Shown: one piece after another, positions 14,792 through 20,473 of the stretch | Layout of the letters: each line of letters opens with the position of its first letter | How positions within the stretch are numbered: position 1 is the stretch's first letter | Virus record (IMG/VR): IMGVR_UViG_3300025771_000253 | Coordinates: 1-20,473 of that record | DNA: 20,473 nucleotides | Source of the DNA: a virus | Direction: 5' to 3' (one strand) | Translations under genes and position numbers: made by a program | Notes under the pieces: generated by a model | Told to the model about the DNA's origin: nothing | Database searches by the model: none | Seen by the model: the letters and a program-made list of their open reading frames with translations, nothing else

Positions 14792-14835
14792 GTCACCAAC
14801 ATTATCACTTATTTTCACTTTTTACCAGCGGTAAG

Positions 14836-15498
14836 CTATTGGTCAACCCCATGCTCATCTTGCCACTTCTTTTTAATCAAGATTTGCTGTTTAGTTACCC
14901 ATGCCTTTTTGTATTCGGCATCTACAAATAGCTTTGAGAAGCCAGTAATATGCTTTAGCCGCAATAATTCTTCTGGCTCCATACCCAACTGGTTACAGAT
15001 TTCCGCATCGCCCCAACCTTCCTCTAACATAGAGAATACCATGTTCGCCATGCCATCGACTGAGTGTGCGCCTCTGGCCCGATTGTGACGGACTGTTGAG
15101 GCCATACGATCATTGATGTCTTTCTCAATGACAACGATGGGCAGTCTGCCCTTGTTACGATCTCTGATGTCCTGATTGCTCTTACAGATAAAATAGCGGT
15201 GAAACCCATCTACGATGACATACTTGCCTTTTTCTTCGTCATAGATGGTTACTACGGGCTGCGTGTATCCGTCATGCTTGATTGAGGTGTAAAGCAAACG
15301 CATTTCTTTACCCGCTACACTGTTGGGGTTGTAATCGTTAGCCTCTACTTTATCAACATCAACCCAATAGACCCGATCAACGGGCTGTTGGATTGGGCTT
15401 TCCTTATGCAAGTGATCTTTGATCTTTTCGATCATTTCTATTTTGTCGTTCTCACTTAGCCCATGTAAGGCTTGCTCTAGTTGACTAATGATCTTCAT
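14836..15498 (-). CDS. ParB-like nuclease-fold protein, IbrB-like
   Basis: The 220-aa product has a ParB/sulfiredoxin-type domain at about residues 43-140: VDVDKVEANDYNPNSVAGKEMRLLYTSIKHDGYTQPVV, then YVIVDGFHRYFICKSN with the DGFHR signature in place of GHGR, and RHNRARGAHSVDGMANMV. The last two phrases are typical of the IbrB branch. Its start overlaps the PP-loop gene stop by 4 nt (ATGA), the same pairing as IbrA-IbrB in E. coli prophage-linked loci, where they are reported as expression regulators. Whether this one cuts DNA, hydrolyses nucleotides or regulates is not shown by sequence. GLSENDKIEMIEKIKDHL at the N terminus is an extra helix. Confidence 0.75.
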   Translation of the reverse strand: MKIISQLEQALHGLSENDKIEMIEKIKDHLHKESPIQQPVDRVYWVDVDKVEANDYNPNSVAGKEMRLLYTSIKHDGYTQPVVTIYDEEKGKYVIVDGFHRYFICKSNQDIRDRNKGRLPIVVIEKDINDRMASTVRHNRARGAHSVDGMANMVFSMLEEGWGDAEICNQLGMEPEELLRLKHITGFSKLFVDAEYKKAWVTKQQILIKKKWQDEHGVDQ

Positions 15499-16652
15499 GT
15501 CTTTACTGGTATCCAGTCCCTATGTTCTGACCGCTGCACAAACTTCGTGTCGCCGCGCTTCCAACGACGATAAGTTATAGCATACGGCCCTTGCTCGAAA
15601 TTACTGCATTTAGTGAAATCAATATCCTGTGCTAAGACTGTAGCAACATGCACCTTATGCAGCTTGGATATATCTTTCATTGCAGCATAAACATTGTCCA
15701 TCTGCGCGAACTTCTTACGCATGGCCTCTTGGTAATCATGATCAGTAACAAGATTTATCAACAGATGATCTCTGTATTCTTTCCAATCCTTGAACATATA
15801 TGGAAGTTTCTTGGCTTGGAACATATCCTCTTTCGTCATATGCCGTGCCTGATTAATACCGCCTAGACGCTTTGTCAGCTTGTTCCATGTGTCTCGCTCA
15901 ATCTCCTGTAAATAAAACAACTGATGAACTGCTGTTTCATGGTGAAGATTTGACACGCGCATCTTGGTTGGGCTTACTCCATATTGATAAAAGTAATCAT
16001 ACGCTTTGGAATATGACCAATTATTGTCATGGATGGATTTCCAAATATCAGTATATGACCAATCATACAGGGGGTAGAAATTGTAATGCTCTCGGCTTTT
16101 GTTTGGATGTTTACCCCATGTAACCCACTTATAAGTCGCCGCCGTTGTTAGTCCCGCTAGTCGAGCGGGGCTTTCTTCTGCCCTGATCCCTGCCAAAACA
16201 GCAAGCCTTTGCCCATCCCAGTGCTTTTTGTATATTGCGGGGAAAAGTTCGTGGAACCGATCTGTGCCATAATCGTTTTCTGTAATAGCGTAAGGGACTT
16301 TTTCGCGCATCCATTCGCTACCGTCCTCCCAACAATGCAGATAGTGTTGCTCATTCGATGTACTATTGGTCAAACGGATGGGCATTTGAAACCACATCGG
16401 TTCAATCTCATCCCGCTCCATGACTTCTTGCACATAGTCAATTACGCACTGCCATTCGGCTTCCTGATCTAAAAATAATACTTTAAGCGGCAAGCGATTT
16501 CTTTCACGCGCAACGATTAACGCCATCTCAAGGGTTACTGTGCTATCCTTGCCGCCTGAAAACGATACTATTACGTTCTCAAACTCGTCAAAGATGTAAC
16601 GAATACGCTCTAATGCTGCATCGCAAACATTATCTTTGAGGTGTATTTTCAT
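15495..16652 (-). CDS. PP-loop/PAPS-reductase-like protein, IbrA-like
   Basis: The 385-aa product has the ATP-pyrophosphatase loop VIVSFSGGKDST (residues 28-38), followed by VLFLDQEAEW, LAGIRAEESPAR (153-164), a WVTWGKHP segment and FYPLYDWSYTDIW (192-204). The second half is helical and carries YPLYDW-type and GVSPTKMRVSNLHHE family phrases. This fits the PAPS-reductase-like family that includes IbrA (DUF3440 type). The ECGLH-type Cys motif of true sulfate-assimilation PAPS reductase is absent, so adenylation or sulfur/nucleotide transfer is likelier than PAPS reduction. It overlaps the methyltransferase-like gene by 23 nt and the ParB-like gene by 4 nt, a coupled trio. Confidence 0.8.
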   Translation of the reverse strand: MKIHLKDNVCDAALERIRYIFDEFENVIVSFSGGKDSTVTLEMALIVARERNRLPLKVLFLDQEAEWQCVIDYVQEVMERDEIEPMWFQMPIRLTNSTSNEQHYLHCWEDGSEWMREKVPYAITENDYGTDRFHELFPAIYKKHWDGQRLAVLAGIRAEESPARLAGLTTAATYKWVTWGKHPNKSREHYNFYPLYDWSYTDIWKSIHDNNWSYSKAYDYFYQYGVSPTKMRVSNLHHETAVHQLFYLQEIERDTWNKLTKRLGGINQARHMTKEDMFQAKKLPYMFKDWKEYRDHLLINLVTDHDYQEAMRKKFAQMDNVYAAMKDISKLHKVHVATVLAQDIDFTKCSNFEQGPYAITYRRWKRGDTKFVQRSEHRDWIPVKT

Positions 16653-17226
16653 TCATCAACATCCTTAAAACTGTAATGCAGTGAGCGTCATAATCTGATG
16701 CTACAAATGTATTGCCAGATTTTACTTTCTTAAAGTGCAAGACAGGAACACCATAGCCGCATGTAATATCCCCCATTCTATTGAATGTCTTACCCAGATA
16801 TTCACACACCCCTAGATTACTCATTCCGCTAGGTGGTGTTATGCCCCAACAGCTAAGTGTTTCCCAATTGGTATTCAGCCTGACTTTTACTTGCACATCT
16901 GGTTTTGGAAGTGCTTTTTCTAACCGCTTGTTAGTAATAGCCAATCTTGGTTTGTGTGAAAGTCTTTCCCAAAGCACTGCAAACTGGTGGGCAAAATCGT
17001 TATAAGATGATGTCTTTTCTTTAGCTCGCTCATCAAACACCTTTACTCCCGCAGGGAATGGTGGCTCGCAATAAATAATATCACAGGTTTCTAACTCTGC
17101 AAAATACCCCTCGGTTATTATGTTACGCCGCATACCGATGCAGCCCTCATGTTCAAACCTTTGTGTGGGCGGGTATCCCTCGAATTGCTTTGTGCCGTTT
17201 TTTAATGCTGAGTTATAAATCGTCAT
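16630..17226 (-). CDS. Permuted DNA methyltransferase-like protein, 198 aa
   Basis: The order of motifs suggests a circularly permuted amino-methyltransferase. CDIIYCEPPFPAG (about residue 50-60) replaces the usual DPPY/NPPY catalytic motif IV. MGDITCGYGVPVLHF (152-165) resembles the SAM-binding DPFxGxG motif. VASDYDAHCI (175-184) resembles the following acidic strand. A WETLSCWGITPPSGMSNL segment lies between. Target would be a base amino group in DNA, but the EPPF change and short length (no target-recognition domain) make activity uncertain. ATG 17226 is used because AGGA is 7 nt upstream; an ATG at 17235 is possible. It sits between glycosyltransferase-like and PP-loop genes. Confidence 0.55.
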   Translation of the reverse strand: MTIYNSALKNGTKQFEGYPPTQRFEHEGCIGMRRNIITEGYFAELETCDIIYCEPPFPAGVKVFDERAKEKTSSYNDFAHQFAVLWERLSHKPRLAITNKRLEKALPKPDVQVKVRLNTNWETLSCWGITPPSGMSNLGVCEYLGKTFNRMGDITCGYGVPVLHFKKVKSGNTFVASDYDAHCITVLRMLMNENTPQR

Positions 17227-17782
17227 ATATACCATTCCTAAATGTTAGTGATTGACGCTTAGAAGAACGGCGCGGGTCTATAGCTGACTTGCCAATTCGA
17301 TGATCAACAAGACTTGGGCAGTGTATCCAATACTTTTCCTTGCGAGACTTTAACCAATCACACACCATAGTATCTGTTCCTGTTGGGTGTATTTTTCCAT
17401 TTTTCAAGTACCATCCCATCGCATACTTAAGCATCTTTTCCGAATAGAACATTGGTGCATACCAACATTGGTTCATTAGAAAATTATTATCCCAACGCGA
17501 ACCTTCTGTAAGGTCCTTCTGCCGCATCGAAAAAAACTGTATAAAGTTATTGGGCTTTTTTGCTATGATCTCATGTATCTTGTTGTAAAACCCATCGGTC
17601 AAAATGACATCTTCTTCCATATGTATGCATGGCTCTGTACCAGCCATTTTCAAAGCACGCAAAAAAGTATCAAATGCGCCTTTACCTTGGTCCATGCAAA
17701 ATTCGGCTTGCGGCAAATATTTCCGTAAATAATCAATATACGGCTGTCTGGATGGCATAGCTTTTACAATTATTCTGACCAT
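17213..17782 (-). CDS. Glycosyltransferase-like protein, 189 aa
   Basis: The short product looks like a GT-A-type sugar transferase: an N-terminal strand MVRIIVKAMPSRQPYIDYL, the acidic metal-binding phrase CIHMEEDVILTDGFYNKI (EED at 56-58, in place of DxD), QFFSMRQKD, GTDTMVCDWL and the closing CPSLVDHRIGKSAIDPRRSSKRQSLTF, a pattern seen in several phage proteins annotated as glycosyltransferases. The acceptor cannot be read from sequence; a modified DNA base or a virion or cell-surface target are options. The start overlaps the upstream gene by 13 nt and AGGA lies 7 nt before it. Context among ParB-like and methyltransferase-like genes favours DNA as the acceptor. Confidence 0.6.
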   Translation of the reverse strand: MVRIIVKAMPSRQPYIDYLRKYLPQAEFCMDQGKGAFDTFLRALKMAGTEPCIHMEEDVILTDGFYNKIHEIIAKKPNNFIQFFSMRQKDLTEGSRWDNNFLMNQCWYAPMFYSEKMLKYAMGWYLKNGKIHPTGTDTMVCDWLKSRKEKYWIHCPSLVDHRIGKSAIDPRRSSKRQSLTFRNGIYDDL

Positions 17783-18066
17783 TTTGGCATCCTAATTGTT
17801 TCACGCTCTCGGTTTATGATTGCCGCGTCATTGGGGTCTTTGTCCATAATCCAATATCGCCAACCATCTAAATAAAAGTATTTTCTAGGGTCTTTGAAAA
17901 ACTGCTGCTTAATCCCATGTTCCTGTATTGCATGACATGTCCAAAGAAATTCTTTGTAGTCATCCCACGTTTTTCCAACAGTGTAGAAATGCGGCATGTA
18001 GGGCATTGTCTTTGCGAACTTATAGGTCGCGTTCCTCAAGTTCTCTGACAATCTTTCTATGGACAT
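17770..18066 (-). CDS. Conserved phage hypothetical protein, 98 aa
   Basis: The ATG overlaps the ParB-like stop (TAATG). The product is aromatic-rich with PYMPHFYTVGKTWDDYKEFLWTCHAIQEHGIKQQFF and DPRKYFYLDGWRYWIMDKDPNDAAIINRE. The set 'mPhfYTv...W.dy..F', 'Y.YLDGWrYWiM' and 'iINR' recurs in small proteins of phages and mobile elements, often near DNA methyltransferases; I know no established function. The many Trp/Tyr residues and the INR tail suggest a compact alpha/beta fold, possibly binding a nucleotide or base. Its tight coupling to the ParB-like and glycosyltransferase-like genes implies a shared pathway. Confidence 0.65.
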   Translation of the reverse strand: MSIERLSENLRNATYKFAKTMPYMPHFYTVGKTWDDYKEFLWTCHAIQEHGIKQQFFKDPRKYFYLDGWRYWIMDKDPNDAAIINRERETIRMPKWSE

Positions 18067-18641
18067 TATCTACCCGTAAATACGAATGTTTCCATGCAAT
18101 GAGGGCAGATTACTTCTGTCCCCTCCCGACCCATCAATCTGTTCTCTTGGTCGCGCTGCATATATTGGTCTGCCTTTACCATCTTGCTTTCGTCAATCTC
18201 TGACGCATCAAATGTTGGCTCATATACTGGGTTATAGTTAAAAGCTGACATATCAATATCAACACCCATAAGTCCCAGATCAAAGCCGTCATTACTCATT
18301 TCCTTTAGCTGAGAAAAATACTCATTAGTGTCCCACTCGCCATTTTCTGCAAGTTTATTATCTGCAATAACATAGGCTTTCTTTTGCTGTTCCGTCCATC
18401 CAGTAGCTCTAATACAAGGAACCTCTTTCATGTCTAACTCTTTGGCTGCGAATAGACGCCCATGCCCCGCAATTACCTGTGTGTTTTCATCTACTAGAAT
18501 AGGCATAGTCCAACCCCATTCACGGATACTATTTGCAAGCTGTTTGACTTGAGTATCTGGATGAATTTTAGGGTTTCTGTCGTATGGAATTAAATCTTCA
18601 ACTGCAATCTGTTCGATCTCTTTTGCCGCCCACTGGCTCAT
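18066..18641 (-). CDS. ParB-like protein with C-terminal CxxC, 191 aa
   Basis: The ParB N-terminal domain occupies residues 10-100: IAVEDLIPYDRNPKIHPDTQVKQLANSIREWGWTMPILVDENTQVIAGHGRLFAAKELDMKEVPCI, with the GHGR signature at 59-62, then EQQKKAYVIADNKLAENGEWD. In phages this domain is often joined to, or lies beside, DNA methyltransferases. There is no helix-turn-helix centromere-binding part, so plasmid partition is unlikely. The tail EVICPHCMETFVFTGR holds one CxxC pair, half of a zinc ribbon, perhaps completed by a partner. It starts at ATG 18641 with GGAGG, the best ribosome site of the block, and leads the six-gene coupled run. Confidence 0.8.
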   Translation of the reverse strand: MSQWAAKEIEQIAVEDLIPYDRNPKIHPDTQVKQLANSIREWGWTMPILVDENTQVIAGHGRLFAAKELDMKEVPCIRATGWTEQQKKAYVIADNKLAENGEWDTNEYFSQLKEMSNDGFDLGLMGVDIDMSAFNYNPVYEPTFDASEIDESKMVKADQYMQRDQENRLMGREGTEVICPHCMETFVFTGR

Positions 18642-18690
18642 TTTTTACCTCCGTATGTTTATTTATTCCTAAATCATGTTAGATATATTA

Positions 18691-19068
18691 TCAAGCGTGT
18701 TGTTTTAGGCGTAATTTAATAATGCTGGCGATACCCAATTCGGTTTTTGCTCTTGCTGATATATCGCCGCAAACTGGCTTGTATCTTCGCTTTTCATTGT
18801 CTGCGCTCATCCACCATCTGCAAGCATTGCTGATAGCCCATGCAGGGAAGTCTTTTAGCTCTTCATACCAGTCCATGCCTAAAGCCTCTAGTAATTCTTC
18901 TGGCATCGCTTGCGTATAGTAATGGGCTTGCAGCGTTGCGACACGCCCAAACAGCCATTTGGAAGTTACTGGCTCTGTTAATTTCCCTAAAGCCATTTCA
19001 AAGAATGGTAAATCATCCTTGCAATCTATTTGCGAGTTTACCAAATGCTGACAGCATTGTTTGAGCAT
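18691..19068 (-). CDS. Hypothetical protein, possible replication accessory factor, 125 aa
   Basis: The open frame extends to 19200, but that would overlap the replication-like gene by 188 nt; ATG 19068 (MLKQCCQHL), 56 nt inside, is taken. Its ribosome site (AGGCGG, two nt upstream) is poor, so the start is uncertain. The C-terminal part has YEELKDFPAWAISNACRWWMSADNEKRRYKPVCGDISARAKTE, where a 'fPaWAI..A...W' segment followed by a 'Kp..GdI' segment resembles proteins next to phage replication initiators. Helicase-loader or initiator-partner functions are possible from position only. There is a 49-nt gap before the ParB-like gene. Confidence 0.6.
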   Translation of the reverse strand: MLKQCCQHLVNSQIDCKDDLPFFEMALGKLTEPVTSKWLFGRVATLQAHYYTQAMPEELLEALGMDWYEELKDFPAWAISNACRWWMSADNEKRRYKPVCGDISARAKTELGIASIIKLRLKQHA

Positions 19069-19702
19069 TGCCGCCTGTTCTGGCGTTATATGCTTTGGAA
19101 AACTTTCTAGCGTTGCCAAGCCATGTGCGCCATGCTGCATCCCATGATTTGAAAGTTGATCCTTTGGAAAGGTGATAATTTCTGAACTGTTCCGCTTCAT
19201 GTGTTATTTCCTCTTCTGTAAAATCTCTTGATATTGCATCTGCAATATTCTTTTGGTTTGGAACCCATTGATCTGGCAAAGAAGTAGCTCTTTTTGATTT
19301 TGCCCTATTAGGTTCAATTACATGATTATTATTTCCAAGGTTAAGGGTAGGAATATTTTTCCTTGGCTGGTCGGAAATATTTTCCAAGGGGGTAGGAATA
19401 TTTTTCCTAGGGTGGTTGTCGCCATAAGTATCCATAAGTTGCAGTAGGTAGCTATTGCTAGTCTGTGAGCCATTATCGCGCTTTCTCTCTACGATCTTTA
19501 TGAGGCCCAAATTTTGCAACTCCTCAAGGTGATTGCGAACGCTGCGGTCTGTCATCTCGCAAAGCTCCGCTAATCTTTTATGGCTAGGGAAACATTCTCC
19601 TGTTTCGCTGTTATGATGATCAGAAAGCCAATAAAGAACTATTTTCGTTGCTGGCTTTAATCCTACTTGCTTCATGGCAAGAGCGGTCATATAATGGGAC
19701 AT
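19013..19702 (-). CDS. Winged-helix replication initiator-like protein (lambda O-type role)
   Basis: The 229-aa product has a winged-helix domain at residues 15-75: KPATKIVLYWLSDHHNSETGECFPSHKRLAELCEMTDRSVRNHLEELQNLGLIKIV, the HTH_36-like form of many phage replication proteins. Residues 98-119 repeat PRKNIPT twice with a 15-residue period, the protein trace of DNA repeats. The C-terminal part (ITHEAEQFRNYHLSKGSTFKSWDAAWRTWLGNARKF) is the 'sW..aWrtWl' module common at the end of such proteins. Position just downstream of the Cro-like regulator and the embedded iterons support an initiator role. The ATG has GAGG upstream. Confidence 0.75.
   Translation of the reverse strand: MSHYMTALAMKQVGLKPATKIVLYWLSDHHNSETGECFPSHKRLAELCEMTDRSVRNHLEELQNLGLIKIVERKRDNGSQTSNSYLLQLMDTYGDNHPRKNIPTPLENISDQPRKNIPTLNLGNNNHVIEPNRAKSKRATSLPDQWVPNQKNIADAISRDFTEEEITHEAEQFRNYHLSKGSTFKSWDAAWRTWLGNARKFSKAYNARTGGNAQTMLSAFGKLANRLQG
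19345..19412. repeat. Iteron-like repeats inside replication gene, putative origin
   Basis: The 19-mer gggtaggaatatttttcct occurs exactly at 19345-19363 and 19390-19408. Between them ggaaatattttcc (19373-19385) is a related near-palindrome, giving cores at 19350, 19373 and 19395, spaced 22-23 nt (about two helical turns). A degenerate fourth half-site lies near 19329-19340. An AT-rich segment follows (about 19280-19335). Iterons inside the initiator gene with AT-rich DNA beside them are the plan of the lambda O-gene origin. Confidence 0.6.
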
Positions 19703-19753
19703 GAAACTTAATCCTCTTTAAGTTTTACTACTGTTCGAACTGCCTCATATCTG

Positions 19754-19779
19754 GACCCTCCGAGCGGGGGTCTTTTTTT
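19754..19779 (+). terminator. Hairpin plus T-run on plus strand
   Basis: GACCCTC (19754-19760) pairs with GGGGGTC (19766-19772), with one G-U pair, across a CGAGC loop, and seven T follow (19773-19779). This is a good intrinsic terminator for rightward transcription, yet no rightward gene lies upstream. In the leftward direction the T-run precedes the stem as A-run, so it would be an mRNA leader hairpin between the Cro-like gene and the replication gene. Confidence 0.5.
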
Positions 19780-19969
19780 ATGGCCTCTCATTAAAATAAT
19801 CCGTCAAGCCGCTCAACAGCTTAAATGAGGGATTACCTTCGCCTCTCATCAATCTACTGAGGCTCATGTATGTAACGCCTATGCTTTCCGCTACATATTT
19901 AAGTCGCCTATCTTTGAGGCGCTCTCGTGCCTCTTCAACAGATATGTAACCGCTAGTTTTTTCTTCCAT
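19778..19969 (-). CDS. Cro/XRE-like helix-turn-helix regulator, 63 aa
   Basis: The open frame reaches 20101, but ATG 19969 (MEEKTSGYISVEE) has AAGGA seven nt upstream and avoids overlap with the divergent gene. The helix-turn-helix fits the lambda repressor-like family: ARERLKDRRLKYVAESIGVTYMSLSRLMRGEGNPSFKLLSGLTDYF, with AESIGVTYMSLSRLMRG as the DNA-reading part. At 63 residues it is Cro-sized, without a peptidase or dimerisation domain. It is divergently transcribed from the Gp157-like operon, beside a dyad at 20002-20021, so it probably represses one or both promoters there and acts early in infection. Confidence 0.7.
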   Translation of the reverse strand: MEEKTSGYISVEEARERLKDRRLKYVAESIGVTYMSLSRLMRGEGNPSFKLLSGLTDYFNERP

Positions 19970-19991
19970 TGTTAATCCTTCTATTTTTTTC

Positions 19992-20026
19992 TTTACATTA
20001 TTTATCATTTTCGATAGATAAGTAAA
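19992..20026. promoter_or_regulatory. Divergent overlapping promoters with candidate operator
   Basis: Rightward: TTTACA (19992-19997), 17 nt, TAGATA (20015-20020). Leftward: TTTACT (minus strand, 20021-20026), 18 nt, AATAAT (minus strand, 19997-20002). Between them the inverted repeat TTATC (20002-20006) ... GATAA (20017-20021), arms ten nt apart, is placed for a dimeric Cro-like repressor covering both promoters. Promoter matches are moderate; the arrangement is the main support. Confidence 0.45.
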
Positions 20027-20048
20027 CAGGCAATTTAAGGAGAATGAC

Positions 20049-20243
20049 GTGAAAAGACCCAGCACAGCTGACTTGAAGGATGAATTAATCAAACTTTTCA
20101 TTGATCATCAGCGACAAGTTGACGATCAATATGAAGCTGGTGAAATAGATCACCTCAAGTATTTGCAGCGATCAATACCAGTTGGAATGACTGATATTAT
20201 TAACAAGGCCATTGAAATTGCGCACGGGAGAAAAACCCCATGA
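20049..20243 (+). CDS. Hypothetical early protein, 64 aa, GTG start
   Basis: GTG 20049 is chosen because AGGAG lies 6 nt upstream (20038-20042); the nearby ATG at 20044 gives only two codons. The product is charged and helical: MKRPSTADLKDELIKLFIDHQRQVDDQYEAGEIDHLKYLQRSIPVGMTDIINKAIEIAHGRKTP. There is no Cys and no membrane segment. It is the first gene of the rightward operon controlled by the divergent region, and its end overlaps the Gp157-like start by 4 nt (ATGA). Function unknown; early expression is expected. Confidence 0.65.
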   Translation: MKRPSTADLKDELIKLFIDHQRQVDDQYEAGEIDHLKYLQRSIPVGMTDIINKAIEIAHGRKTP

Positions 20244-20473
20244 AACTAGACAGCGCAATTATTACAATGCTTTCTGAGGAACTTGCTCCGTTTAAAGATG
20301 ACTTAGAAGTATTCTGGGATACACTTGATGGGGAAACAGATGTTATGGAAGCTGTAGGGAGCATTATTGAACAAATCGTAGAGACCGATGCTCAATATGA
20401 GGCCGTTCAAACCATTATAGAAAAATACAGCAATCGCAAGAATACAATTCAGAGACGCCGCGATAGTCTCAAG
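20240..20473 (+). CDS. Gp157-like phage protein, partial at right edge
   Basis: ATG 20240 overlaps the previous stop (ATGA) and 78 codons remain open at the edge, so the C terminus is missing. The text MLSEELAPFKDDLEVFWDTLDGETDVMEAVGSIIEQIVETDAQYEAVQTIIEKYSNRKNTIQRRRDSLK matches the siphovirus Gp157 pattern: a 'LDGETD' core followed by a long charged coiled coil rich in K, R and E. Gp157-type proteins are early phage proteins linked in one Streptococcus phage to phage-resistance phenotypes; the biochemical role is poorly defined. It is expected in the early replication or recombination set. Confidence 0.75.
   Translation, partial: MKLDSAIITMLSEELAPFKDDLEVFWDTLDGETDVMEAVGSIIEQIVETDAQYEAVQTIIEKYSNRKNTIQRRRDSLK

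Noticed and set aside
14836-14836. tRNA or other structured RNA genes in the window
   Set aside because: No cloverleaf or conserved RNA pattern was recognised by eye in the short intergenic gaps; a tRNA search tool would be needed to exclude one fully.
15495-16652. CysH, assimilatory PAPS reductase
   Set aside because: The catalytic Cys motif is absent and the neighbours are phage and ParB-like genes, not sulfur metabolism.
18066-18641. Plasmid-type partition protein ParB
   Set aside because: No central helix-turn-helix, no ParA gene nearby and no parS-like site seen; the protein has only the N-terminal domain and a short tail.
19345-19412. Repeats considered as a CRISPR array
   Set aside because: Only two exact copies and one degenerate copy, very short spacing, inside a coding gene and with no cas genes; an iteron reading fits better.

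Overview
The window reads as part of the genome of a tailed, double-stranded DNA phage (or prophage) with an HK97-fold head. It is AT-leaning and densely packed, with many 1-4 nt start/stop overlaps (TAATG, ATGA). The tail-fibre style and several conserved unknowns resemble environmental marine phages of alphaproteobacterial-type hosts, but host and habitat are inference only. No integrase, attachment site, tRNA, CRISPR array or insertion sequence was seen, so lifestyle is undecided.

Most genes run leftward. From the right edge: a divergent control region (about 19970-20048) separates a small Cro/XRE-like regulator (leftward) from two rightward early genes, the second a partial Gp157-like protein running off the edge. 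Leftward then come a winged-helix replication-initiator-like gene with iteron-like repeats inside it, a small unknown that may help replication, and a tight six-gene block (14836-18641): ParB-like protein, conserved small unknown, glycosyltransferase-like protein, permuted methyltransferase-like protein, PP-loop/PAPS-reductase-like protein (IbrA-like) and a second ParB-like protein (IbrB-like). This block sits just before the terminase genes and is the best candidate in the window for a little-described system, possibly DNA modification or protection.

Packaging and head genes follow: small and large terminase, a portal with a 300-residue C-terminal extension, a virion-protein candidate and two small unknowns. 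The leftward run is then interrupted by a rightward cassette (7783-9299) with its own sigma70-type promoter, a GIY-YIG nuclease-like gene, an AlpA/Xis-like DNA-binding protein and several small unknowns. It ends in a convergent zone with two hairpin terminators. Leftward genes resume from a divergent promoter region that carries a perfect DnaA-box match: three small unknowns, Mu F-like head morphogenesis protein, prohead protease, major capsid protein, two small proteins and a large modular tail-fibre-like gene cut by the left edge.

Together these genes cover early control, replication, a putative modification island, DNA packaging, head assembly and the start of host-recognition structures. 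Lysis genes and most tail genes are not in the window.
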